25,553 nucleotides of DNA from DASZZV01 sp035544835 (GTDB lineage Bacteria; Acidobacteriota; Thermoanaerobaculia; Gp7-AA8), in assembly GCA_035544835.1 (NCBI GenBank), contig DASZZV010000220.1, positions 1 through 25,553 of the forward strand, given 5' to 3'. Each line of letters opens with the position of its first letter. Within the stretch, counting starts at the first letter, position 1. Position numbers and translations under genes: made by a program. The notes beneath the pieces were generated by a model. The model was not told where the DNA came from and did no database searches. It saw only the letters and a program-made list of their open reading frames with translations. This document shows positions 6,192 to 14,137 of this stretch, in pieces.

Positions 6192-8549
6192 ATGCCATTA
6201 GCACCCGGATCCTCGATTGGCCCCTATGAAGTCGTCTCTCTGCTCGGCTCGGGCGGAATGGGGGAGGTGTATCGCACGCACGACGTGAGGCTGAGCCGCG
6301 ATGTGGCGGTGAAGATCATCAATCCGCTGCGAGCCCTCGACAGCGACGCCATCATCCGTTTCGAGAGGGAAGCGCGTGCCGCATCCGCGCTCAATCATCC
6401 GCACATCCTTCACATTTATGACATAGGCAAGTCGATCATCGACGGCATCGAGGTTCCATACATCACCATGGAGCTCGTCGACGGCGTGACGCTCTCGCGC
6501 AAAATCCATATCGAGGGAGCGACGCTGACGAGCCTTCTGGAATGGCTGGCACAGGTCGCCGACGCGCTCACCAAGGCTCATGCCTCGGGGATCATTCATC
6601 GCGATCTCAAGCCCGACAACATCATGATCACCCGAGACGGCTACGCGAAGATTCTCGATTTCGGACTGGCCAAACTGGTTGAGAGTGCCGTTGCCCCCGG
6701 GGACAACACCCCGACCGCGGTCAAGTCGCCTGAGTCCGACAACAGGGCGCTGGGGACTGTGGGCTATATGTCACCGGAGCAGGCACTCGGCGAGCGTGTC
6801 GATCACCGCGCCGACGTCTTCTCGTTTGGCTGCATCCTCTACGAGGTGATCGCCCGCCGCCGCGCCTTCCTGGGGGACTCCGCCGTCGACACGCTGCACA
6901 AGATCATCTACTCGCCGCCGGATACGATTTCGGAGTCGGTGCAGTTGCCCCCCGAGCTCGATCAGCTTCTGTCGCGCTGCCTCGCCAAGGATCCCTACTA
7001 CCGGATCCGCTCCATGAAGGAAGTGGCCAGCATTCTGCGGAGCGTTTCTCCCTTTGACGAAGCGGGACGCGAGCGACCGCGAAGCGGTTCTTCATCATCG
7101 CCAGGATCGGGCCGCCTTTCCCGTTCCTCATCGACAGATCCGGGGCGCCCCATACCGACGATCGCTGTCCTCCCGTTCGATGACCTCAGCCCCGATCGGG
7201 ACAACGATTATTTCAGCGATGGCCTCACCGAGGAGATCATTTCCGATCTTTCGGCGATCCAGTCGATACGAGTGATCTCGCGGGCCTCGGTCATGCGCTT
7301 CAAGGGGACACAGAAGGATATCCGCGCCATCAGCCGCGAGCTTGGGGCCACGTTTATTCTCGACGGCAGCGTCCGTAAGGCCGGCAATGATTTGCGTATC
7401 AGCGCACAGCTCATCGATGCCGCCACTGAAGCCAACGTCTGGTCCGAGAAATACAAGGGTACGCTCGATGATATTTTCGACATCCAGGAAAAGGTGGCCT
7501 TCTCCCTCGCCGAAAAACTGAAGGTAAAACTCTCTGACGAGGAAAGCGCCCGGATCGCGGAGCGTCCGATTCCCGACGTACACGCCTACGAGGCCTACCT
7601 CCGAGCCCGCAAACACGTCACGAATTTCACGAGCAGCGGAATGGCCGACGCGCTCGCCGAGCTGGATCGCGCTACCAACATCCTCGGTCCCAATGTCCTG
7701 TTGCTTTCTGCCCGGGGCTACATCTACTGGCAGTATTTCAACGCCGGCATCAGTCCCGATCCTTCGAATCTGGATAGAGCCGAAGAGATGGCGAAGCAGA
7801 TATTCAAGCTCGATCCCGATTCGCATCATGGGCATCGATTGATGGGCCTGGTGCACTCGCAGCGTGCCGAAATGCAGGAAGCGGTGCGCCATCTGAAGCA
7901 GGCCATCGCCATCGACCCGAACGATCCCGACTCCCTGGTATGGCTGGTTGTGATGTATGGGGTGGTGGGACGAGGCGAGGCTGCGGGGCCGGTGATCAAG
8001 CGAATGTTGGCCATCGACCCGATGAGCTGGATCTCGCTCATCACGCCGGCTATTGCATGGCTCTATTCGGGCCGCGTAGCAAAGGCGATTGAGGGGGCGG
8101 AAAAGGCCTGGCGTTTCGATCCGGGAATTCCTCACGGCTCCTTCTTCTATGCGCAGACGCTGATCATTGGAGGAAGGCAGGAGGAGGCTTTCGCCGTGAT
8201 CGAAGCGTCGGCCGCCGCAGACCCCGAGAATGTATTCAACAAACTGGGCGTCGCATTGAAACTAGCGCTGTCTGGTGACGGCGACACGGCCTTGTCGGTT
8301 CTCGACGAGCAGGTACTCAAGACAGCGCGAGTCGATCCCCAGTACTCGACCTTCGTAGCCGAGATCTACGCTCTCTCAGGCGATCACGAGAGAGCGCTGG
8401 AGTGGCTCGCCCACGCGGTGGAGCGGGGCTTCACGCCTCACGCGTACCTGGGGACGTACGACACCTTGCTCCAGCCGCTGCACGGCGACGCTCGCTTCGA
8501 CGAGATCATCGCGCGTGCACAGGCGCTCTCCGAGGCGTTCGAAGTGTGA
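6192..8549 (+). CDS. Ser/Thr protein kinase with TolB-like and TPR regions
   Basis: A 785-aa soluble protein. Residues 11-285 are a complete Hanks-type kinase: glycine loop LLGSGGMGEVY (18-27), catalytic K41, helix-C glutamate E60, HRDLKPDN with catalytic D138, DFG at 156-158, and GYMSPEQ at the end of the activation loop. A Ser/Arg/Pro-rich linker (286-320) leads to a TolB/FlgO-like domain (about 322-450, starting IAVLPFDDLSPD) of the kind often placed before TPRs in adenylate cyclases and acidobacterial kinases. The rest (about 465-785) is helical repeat, with TPR-like units such as MGLVHSQRAEMQEAVRHLKQAI. No transmembrane segment is visible, so it should act in the cytosol. It likely relays a protein-protein signal to unknown substrates. 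All catalytic residues are intact. Confidence 0.93.
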   Translation: MPLAPGSSIGPYEVVSLLGSGGMGEVYRTHDVRLSRDVAVKIINPLRALDSDAIIRFEREARAASALNHPHILHIYDIGKSIIDGIEVPYITMELVDGVTLSRKIHIEGATLTSLLEWLAQVADALTKAHASGIIHRDLKPDNIMITRDGYAKILDFGLAKLVESAVAPGDNTPTAVKSPESDNRALGTVGYMSPEQALGERVDHRADVFSFGCILYEVIARRRAFLGDSAVDTLHKIIYSPPDTISESVQLPPELDQLLSRCLAKDPYYRIRSMKEVASILRSVSPFDEAGRERPRSGSSSSPGSGRLSRSSSTDPGRPIPTIAVLPFDDLSPDRDNDYFSDGLTEEIISDLSAIQSIRVISRASVMRFKGTQKDIRAISRELGATFILDGSVRKAGNDLRISAQLIDAATEANVWSEKYKGTLDDIFDIQEKVAFSLAEKLKVKLSDEESARIAERPIPDVHAYEAYLRARKHVTNFTSSGMADALAELDRATNILGPNVLLLSARGYIYWQYFNAGISPDPSNLDRAEEMAKQIFKLDPDSHHGHRLMGLVHSQRAEMQEAVRHLKQAIAIDPNDPDSLVWLVVMYGVVGRGEAAGPVIKRMLAIDPMSWISLITPAIAWLYSGRVAKAIEGAEKAWRFDPGIPHGSFFYAQTLIIGGRQEEAFAVIEASAAADPENVFNKLGVALKLALSGDGDTALSVLDEQVLKTARVDPQYSTFVAEIYALSGDHERALEWLAHAVERGFTPHAYLGTYDTLLQPLHGDARFDEIIARAQALSEAFEV

Positions 8550-8573
8550 GGTTGACGACGGTTCGCTTCTTGG

Positions 8574-8688
8574 GTGGCACAGGCACTCTTGCCTGTGTGT
8601 CGGCCGTCGAGGCCGACTTTTCCGTTGACTTACAGCAGGAACGCCACGGCTCGACGCCGTGGCACACAGGCAAGAGTGCCTGTGCCAC
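8574..8688. repeat. Nested palindromic element, three-hairpin structure
   Basis: Perfect 26-nt inverted repeats (8574-8599 and 8663-8688) enclose two further perfect hairpins: 8600-8605 with 8611-8616, and 8643-8650 with 8656-8663. Each outer arm is itself palindromic around CTCT (CACAGGCA and TGCCTGTG). It lies between two convergent genes and could serve as a bidirectional terminator. The build looks like a REP/BIME-type or non-autonomous mobile element; no transposase lies nearby. Confidence 0.85.
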
Positions 8689-8717
8689 ACAAGGAGCAAA
8701 CAAGAGTGTCGTTTGAG

Positions 8718-9887
8718 TTACACCTTTCGAACCTTCCTCATCCGAACCCCCTCACATCCGCATCGTTCTGCGTGCCGATAAATCGCTGCGACGACGAGCT
8801 CTGGATCAACGGCTCGCTCGAGCCAGACCTTTTTCACAATCAACAGGCCGTCGACAATCCGAGCGTCGATGCGGCCAACCAAATCATCGCGATGAAGGAT
8901 GGGGCACACATACCAGCCCCATTTTCGGAGCTGCTCTGGCTTATAGACCTCCCAGACGTAGTCGAATTCAAAGGCTGTCCGAACCAGCTGACGGTCCCAC
9001 AGCAACGGGTCGAGCGGTCCCAGAATGCGGGCCCGCCCGTCATACCGGACCGGGCCCGGTTCGAGAAAACCAGGCAGCGCCAGATAGTGGCGGGGAGATC
9101 CTTCGACCGACACCTCGATCAGTTCGCGGGACTCGATCATCTGGTCGACCAGACTTGAGCCGCGCGCCTCACTGAGCATCGACCAGGTTGAGCCGCCAGC
9201 TCGGGACAGCAGTCCGGCGGCCTGAACGCGTTCGAGGAGTGCCCACCGATTGAAGTCTTTGTCACTCTCTCCGGATGACGCTGCCACCGTTGACCCGAGC
9301 GACCGTTCCGGGATGTCGTAGAGTTTCGCGCCCGACTCGGTCCGCCCAGACACGACGACGTCGCAGAGTGTCCAGAGAATCTCCAGCGCCATGGTCGTGG
9401 CCCTGGCCGTTCCCTTCCAGCCGCTCCAGTCCAGGGGATCGACTGCTCCGTGATCGGTGAGATCACGCGCCGTCATCGGCCCTCTTTCGCGAAGCTCGGT
9501 CAGAACACTGTTGATGACAGCAGGCGGTAAGCGCTGCTCCCGTTCCTGATGCCGCCACCAGGGAGCCTGTGCGGCGTGACCTCGGCTGCGGTAACGAGGA
9601 AATGCCTCGGCCGGGAGAATGCAGCGTTCCTTGGCGAAATGTTCGAAGGCGTATCCAGGGAAGAGATCACGCCACACATCTCCCCGGCGAGCGCCATCGA
9701 TTCTGGCCATGACGACCAGATCGGCGTTGGTTCCAATCACGTCGAGCGGATCGAGCTGAATGCATCGCAGGCGTCGAAGGACAGCTCGCGTCGCCGCTAC
9801 GCCTCGCCCGCGATAACGATCCAAACCGAGGTGCGCGACCAGTTTTCGTCGCGCCTCGGGACGGGTGAGTGTGTGGGTGCCCCTCAT
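8718..9887 (-). CDS. YcaQ/AlkZ-family DNA glycosylase (winged-helix HTH_42 protein)
   Basis: A 389-aa protein of the HTH_42 family, DNA glycosylases that excise alkylated bases and unhook interstrand crosslinks (E. coli YcaQ/AlkX, Streptomyces AlkZ). The catalytic QxD motif is visible as Q44-L45-D46 in RCIQLDPLDVIG. The characteristic C-terminal region shows GPLDPLLWDR, WEVYKPEQLRKWGWYVCP and GRIDAR. Length is typical. The ATG at 9887 has no obvious ribosome site. The gene is transcribed towards the kinase and has its own upstream region, shared divergently with a small secreted ORF. Its repair role fits with the Ogt-Ada fusion protein elsewhere in the window, but joint regulation is only a hypothesis. 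Confidence 0.88.
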   Translation of the reverse strand: MRGTHTLTRPEARRKLVAHLGLDRYRGRGVAATRAVLRRLRCIQLDPLDVIGTNADLVVMARIDGARRGDVWRDLFPGYAFEHFAKERCILPAEAFPRYRSRGHAAQAPWWRHQEREQRLPPAVINSVLTELRERGPMTARDLTDHGAVDPLDWSGWKGTARATTMALEILWTLCDVVVSGRTESGAKLYDIPERSLGSTVAASSGESDKDFNRWALLERVQAAGLLSRAGGSTWSMLSEARGSSLVDQMIESRELIEVSVEGSPRHYLALPGFLEPGPVRYDGRARILGPLDPLLWDRQLVRTAFEFDYVWEVYKPEQLRKWGWYVCPILHRDDLVGRIDARIVDGLLIVKKVWLERAVDPELVVAAIYRHAERCGCEGVRMRKVRKV

Positions 9888-10018
9888 CTGATCAGGTTAG
9901 TGCAAGTCTGCGCCTTTCGAAGCCGTTCTCCAGCCGCGGCCATTTTGTTCACCTCTTCGAGACAGGAACAAGACGTGAGGCTACGTATCATCGAGATTCA
10001 ATCGTCTGGAGGACTCCC

Positions 10019-10246
10019 ATGGTCATGCGTCATCTCGCTGTGGTCGTGTTGCTCGTCACTCTCACCATTGCTGTGCGCGCACAGACACCGTCGTCCTACG
10101 ACGAGTTGCGCCGCGATGCGCGTACCGCTTCGGACCAAGTTCGTGGTAACGCGTACAGCAACCCGCAACAGGACCAATCAAGGTCCTCGAGACAGCGTCG
10201 CCGCGGCCTCGGGTTACCCCGCCACTTCTTCCACAAAAACCAATAA
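10019..10246 (+). CDS. Possible small secreted protein
   Basis: A 75-aa frame with a strong GGAGG ribosome site seven nt before the ATG. The N-terminus is a classic signal peptide: a basic start, the hydrophobic run LAVVVLLVTLTIAV, then RAQ followed by T as a likely cleavage site. The mature part is about 50 residues, hydrophilic and rich in Arg, Ser and Gln, with no recognised domain. It is unrelated to the respiratory operon downstream and divergent from the glycosylase. The ribosome site and signal peptide argue that it is real, but without homologues the call is uncertain. The C-terminus runs into heptamer repeat DNA just after the stop. Confidence 0.5.
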   Translation: MVMRHLAVVVLLVTLTIAVRAQTPSSYDELRRDARTASDQVRGNAYSNPQQDQSRSSRQRRRGLGLPRHFFHKNQ

Positions 10247-10249
10247 ACA

Positions 10250-10288
10250 ACGAGCAACGAGCAACGAGCAACGAGTAACGAGCAAGCG
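10250..10288. repeat. Heptameric tandem repeat (CAACGAG type)
   Basis: Five tandem copies of a 7-nt unit, CAACGAG (one copy with TAACGAG), directly follow the small ORF. It is one of several period-7 arrays in this window. Confidence 0.85.
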
Positions 10289-10374
10289 TGCTTGTTAAAA
10301 CTTTCTCTTGAGCATGCAGTTAAGAAGTTGTAGCGTAACGTCACTCCAAGTCGTGATATCGCATCCCGTCGTTC

Positions 10375-10402
10375 AGGACAATTCTCAAGTTGCTCTTAAG
10401 AT
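10375..10402 (+). promoter_or_regulatory. Candidate promoter of the respiratory operon
   Basis: AGGACA (10375-10380) and TAAGAT (10397-10402) are spaced 16 bp and resemble sigma-70 -35 and -10 boxes. The -10 ends 9 nt before the actA ATG at 10412, and no ribosome site is visible, again suggesting a leaderless or very short leader. Confidence 0.4.
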
Positions 10403-10411
10403 TCTCTGACG

Positions 10412-11056
10412 ATGCAAATCTTTCACCGCAGCACTAATACCGTTGCCAGGGCGAGCATTTTCGGTGCTCTCTTCTTCGTAGGAGCTGCGCTCTGGGTCGC
10501 GGCCATGGTGAATCGTTCTCCCTACGTCACCAAGCAGGGGACGGTTGAGCCGCAGCCTGTGCCCTTCAGCCATCAGCACCACGTGTCCGGACTCGGTATT
10601 GACTGCCGCTACTGCCACACCAGCGTCGAGACCTCGACGTTCGCCGGCATCCCCCCGACTTCGACCTGCATGAACTGTCACGCGCAGATCTGGACGAATG
10701 CCGAGTTGCTCGAGCCTGTGCGCGCCAGCTTCCGCAACGGAACGCCCATTCGCTGGACACGGGTGCATAACTTGCCTGATTACGTTCACTTCAATCACAG
10801 CATCCACATCAGCAAGGGTGTCGGCTGCTCGTCGTGCCACGGCCGTGTCGATAAGATGCAGCTGATGTATCAGTTCTCTCCGCTGAGCATGGAGTGGTGC
10901 CTCACCTGTCACCGCAATCCGGAAAAGTACGTTCGCCCGAAGAGCGAGATCTTCAACATGGCCTGGGCGCCGGCCGATCAAGCGACGCTCGGACCCCAAC
11001 TGGTCAAGGAGTACCACGTTCGCAGCGTGACAAACTGTTCAGCCTGTCATTACTGA
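10412..11056 (+). CDS. actA: Alternative complex III subunit ActA, pentaheme cytochrome c
   Basis: A 214-aa periplasmic multiheme subunit of alternative complex III, the quinol:electron-acceptor oxidoreductase that replaces bc1. One N-terminal membrane anchor (about residues 13-33) precedes five CxxCH heme-c motifs at C65, C86, C139, C163 and C209 (CRYCH, CMNCH, CSSCH, CLTCH, CSACH). Extra histidines such as FSHQHH and HFNHSIH are likely distal heme ligands. It is the first gene of a 12-gene operon and heads the canonical actABCDEF order. It passes electrons from ActB towards the cytochrome c domains of ActE and CoxB. Confidence 0.95.
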   Translation: MQIFHRSTNTVARASIFGALFFVGAALWVAAMVNRSPYVTKQGTVEPQPVPFSHQHHVSGLGIDCRYCHTSVETSTFAGIPPTSTCMNCHAQIWTNAELLEPVRASFRNGTPIRWTRVHNLPDYVHFNHSIHISKGVGCSSCHGRVDKMQLMYQFSPLSMEWCLTCHRNPEKYVRPKSEIFNMAWAPADQATLGPQLVKEYHVRSVTNCSACHY

Positions 11057-11114
11057 TCTGAGACCCGATTACGTGCGGTTACAAAAGACCGCGAGGAGCT
11101 TTACGGACAACCTG

Positions 11115-14100
11115 ATGAGTAAGCAAGAACATCTCGATCTCGCTTCCTTCCGAGCACGGCTCGAGCATGGGGACGAGAACAGATTCTGGCGCAGTCTGGA
11201 AGAGCTCTCGAACGACGAGGCCTTCGACGAATTTGTGAAGAAGGAGTTTCCCCATGAGTCGCAGACACTCGGGGAGGGAGTCGATCGCCGCGATTTCCTG
11301 AAGCTCATGAGCGCGTCGCTGGCGCTGGGCGGCCTGACCGCCTGCACGCGGCCCTTACAGCAGATCCTGCCGTATGTTCGTCAGCCCGAGGATGTCATTC
11401 CCGGGAAGCCGCTGTTCTTCGCGACGGCCATGAGTCTGGCCGGATCCTCGGCCGGCGTGCTGGTGGAGAGTCATCTCAACAGACCGACCAGAATCGAGGG
11501 AAATCCCGATCATCCATCCAGCATGGGTGCCACCGACGCCTTCATGCAGGCCTCCATTCTGTCGCTCTACGATCCGGACCGCTCGCAGACGGTTCGCTAC
11601 ATCGGGGATCCTGCCACCTACGGAGACTTCCTCGGGGCGTTGTCGCAGGTGCTCGTGCAACTCCGCTCGAAGGGTGGCGCAGGGCTGCGAATCCTGACCG
11701 AGTCGATCAACTCGCCGACGCTGGGCAATCAGTTCCAGACCCTGCTGTCGCAATATCCAAAGGCGGTCTGGCATCAGTACGAGGCGGCTGGCCGCGAGAA
11801 TGTTCTCGAGGGAACGCGACTCGCTTTCGGCGCCTACGTCAACCCTGTTTATCAGTTCGACAAAGCCGATGTCGTCGTCTCTCTCGACGGCGATTTTCTG
11901 ACGCAGGGCTCTGGACATCTCCGCTACGCGCGGGATTTCATGGGCCGCCGGAAAGTGCGTCTGGACAAGCAGGAGATGAATCGCCTGTACGTCGTCGAGT
12001 CGATGCTGACCGGAACCGGCTCGGTTGCCGATCATCGCCTGCCGATGCGTTCGGCCGATGTCGAATCTTTTGCCCGTGCGCTCGCCGCCCAACTGGGCGT
12101 CTCCGGTGGAGCGCCGCCGAGCTCTTCTCAGGCCGATTTCGTCGCGGCGGTGGCGCGTGATCTCCAGGCGCATCGTGGAAAGAGCATCGTCGTCGCCGGC
12201 GAACATCAGCCACCGGTCGTGCACGCCATCGCCTTCGCCATCAATGGAGCACTCGGTAATGCCGGCTCTACCGTCTACTACACCGACCCCATCGAGGAGA
12301 GCCCGATCCCGCAGACCGAGTCGATGCGCCAGCTCGCGCACGATATGGAGACCGGAGCGGTCGAGGCGCTGATCATCATCGGCGGCAATCCGGTATTCGC
12401 TGCCCCGGCCGACCTGAATTTCGCGCACGGACTGGAGCGTGTTCCTTTCCGCGCGCATCTCAGTCACTACTATGACGAGACCTCCGCGCTCTGCCAGTGG
12501 CACGTTCCGAGGACGCATTACCTCGAGGAGTGGAGTGATGCGCGCGCTCACGACGGGACCGTGTCGATCGTTCAGCCGCTCATTGCGCCTCTTTATGGTG
12601 GTCGCTCCGCTCACGAGCTCCTGGGGGTGATGACTGGCGAGGCCAACGAGGCCTATGAAGTCCTCCGGGGATATTGGCGGTCGAAACTGCAGTCGCTCGA
12701 CTTCGAGAAGTCCTGGCGCAAGGCGCTCAACGATGGTGTCGTTGCCGGCTCGACGCTGCCCGTCAAGGCCATGGCGGCGGGTGGAACGCTTCCCCCTCCA
12801 ACCCAGAATCCTGGCGGGTTGGAGCTGGTGTTCAAATCGGACCCGACCATCTTCGACGGCCGCTTCGCAAACAACGCCTGGCTCGAAGAACTACCTCATC
12901 CCATGACGAAGCTGACCTGGGACAACGCCGCGCTGGTCAGTCCGCGGACGGCGGCGAAGCTGGAGATGGGTACCGAGAACTATAACGGCGTATCACCTCT
13001 GGCCGAGATCAGCTACAAGGGGCGTACGCTCCAGATTCCGATCTGGGTTGTGCCCGGCCATGCCGATGACTCCGTCACCCTGCACTTCGGCCGCGGCCGC
13101 ACTCGCGCCGGCAATGTCGGCACGGCGAAGGGCTTCAACGTCTACGCCATTCGGACTTCTGATGCTCCCTCGCTTGGATTCGGAGCCGCTTTCGGTAATC
13201 TGAAAGAGACGCGACAGCTGGCCTGCACGCAGCTCCACCAATCGATCGATGTGAAGACGTTGCGCGGTGAGCGTGACATTATCCGGGTCGGCACGATTGA
13301 GCAGTTCCGCCGCGATCCGAGCGTCGTACCGGAAACGGAAGAGAACAAGGTTCGCAGCAAGGAGACGTTCTACCCGCCTTTCAAGTACGAGGGATATGCC
13401 TGGGGCATGTCCATCGACACGAACCTCTGCACCGGTTGCGGGGGATGCGTCATCGCCTGTCAGTCCGAGAACAACATCCCTGTCGTCGGCAAAGACCAGG
13501 TCATCATCGGGCGAGCCATGCACTGGCTCCGCATCGATCACTACTATCGCGGCCGGCCCGAGAATCCTGAGTCGTACCACATCCCGATTCTCTGTATGCA
13601 CTGCGAGAACGCGCCGTGCGAGCCGGTCTGTCCCGTCGAGGCGACCAGCCACAGCCCTGAAGGCATCAACGAGATGACCTACAACCGCTGCGTCGGGACG
13701 AAGTACTGCGCCAACAACTGTCCCTATAAGGTGCGACGGTTCAACTGGTATTCGTATTCCGAATACGACATTCCTGGACGCCAGGCGATCATCAAAGGCG
13801 AGAGTTTCAAAGCCATGCGTAATCCCAACGTCACGGTTCGCTCGCGCGGAGTGATGGAGAAATGCTCCTACTGCGTGCAGCGGGTGAATGCGGCCAGGCA
13901 GGAAGCGGAGAAGGGGGATCGTCGCATTCGTGATGGGGAGGTCGTGACAGCCTGTCAGTCTGCCTGTCCCGGTGAAGCCATCGTCTTCGGCGATATCAAC
14001 GACAAGACCAGCCGCGTGGCCGCTCGGAAAGCGCAGCCGGCAAATTACGGCTTGCTCACGGAGCTCAACACGCAGCCGCGCACGACGTATCTCCCGACAT

Positions 14101-14135
14101 TGAAAAACCCGAATCCCGAGATCAAGGCAGGCTGA
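11115..14135 (+). CDS. actB: Alternative complex III subunit ActB, iron-sulfur/molybdopterin-fold fusion
   Basis: A protein of about 1006 aa that faces the periplasm and carries electrons through Fe-S clusters. A Tat-type motif, DRRDFLKLM (R58, R59), lies in the N-terminal region, with a hydrophobic stretch after it. The central part (about 80-720) has the molybdopterin-oxidoreductase fold, which in ACIII lacks cofactor. The C-terminal third is an NrfC/HybA-like ferredoxin domain with four cysteine clusters: C772-x2-C775-x2-C778-x3-C782, CMHCENAPCEPVCP, CVGTKYCANNCP, and CSYC with ACQSACPG. The ATG at 11115 gives the usual N-terminus; a GTG at 11073 would add 14 residues. Gap to actA is 58 bp; actC begins two nt after the stop. 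Confidence 0.95.
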   Translation: MSKQEHLDLASFRARLEHGDENRFWRSLEELSNDEAFDEFVKKEFPHESQTLGEGVDRRDFLKLMSASLALGGLTACTRPLQQILPYVRQPEDVIPGKPLFFATAMSLAGSSAGVLVESHLNRPTRIEGNPDHPSSMGATDAFMQASILSLYDPDRSQTVRYIGDPATYGDFLGALSQVLVQLRSKGGAGLRILTESINSPTLGNQFQTLLSQYPKAVWHQYEAAGRENVLEGTRLAFGAYVNPVYQFDKADVVVSLDGDFLTQGSGHLRYARDFMGRRKVRLDKQEMNRLYVVESMLTGTGSVADHRLPMRSADVESFARALAAQLGVSGGAPPSSSQADFVAAVARDLQAHRGKSIVVAGEHQPPVVHAIAFAINGALGNAGSTVYYTDPIEESPIPQTESMRQLAHDMETGAVEALIIIGGNPVFAAPADLNFAHGLERVPFRAHLSHYYDETSALCQWHVPRTHYLEEWSDARAHDGTVSIVQPLIAPLYGGRSAHELLGVMTGEANEAYEVLRGYWRSKLQSLDFEKSWRKALNDGVVAGSTLPVKAMAAGGTLPPPTQNPGGLELVFKSDPTIFDGRFANNAWLEELPHPMTKLTWDNAALVSPRTAAKLEMGTENYNGVSPLAEISYKGRTLQIPIWVVPGHADDSVTLHFGRGRTRAGNVGTAKGFNVYAIRTSDAPSLGFGAAFGNLKETRQLACTQLHQSIDVKTLRGERDIIRVGTIEQFRRDPSVVPETEENKVRSKETFYPPFKYEGYAWGMSIDTNLCTGCGGCVIACQSENNIPVVGKDQVIIGRAMHWLRIDHYYRGRPENPESYHIPILCMHCENAPCEPVCPVEATSHSPEGINEMTYNRCVGTKYCANNCPYKVRRFNWYSYSEYDIPGRQAIIKGESFKAMRNPNVTVRSRGVMEKCSYCVQRVNAARQEAEKGDRRIRDGEVVTACQSACPGEAIVFGDINDKTSRVAARKAQPANYGLLTELNTQPRTTYLPTLKNPNPEIKAG

Positions 14136-14137
14136 CG

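Noticed and set aside
8574..9158. Plus-strand open frame starting in the palindrome and running antisense to the glycosylase gene
   Set aside because: It begins in repeat DNA and mirrors the glycosylase C-terminus.
10250..10288. Short direct repeats as a possible CRISPR array
   Set aside because: The units are only 7 nt with no spacers, and no cas genes are present.
9549..10298. Plus-strand open frame crossing the glycosylase start and the small ORF
   Set aside because: It is antisense to the conserved glycosylase N-terminus, and its product shows no recognisable features.
11073..11114. GTG start for actB at 11073
   Set aside because: The ATG at 11115 gives the family-typical N-terminus; the extra 14 residues show no similarity to it.
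11355..12614. Long minus-strand open frame opposite actB
   Set aside because: It mirrors the codon structure of actB in high-GC DNA and has no domain or ribosome site. The same applies to the long antisense frames over the kinase, actC, actF and coxA.
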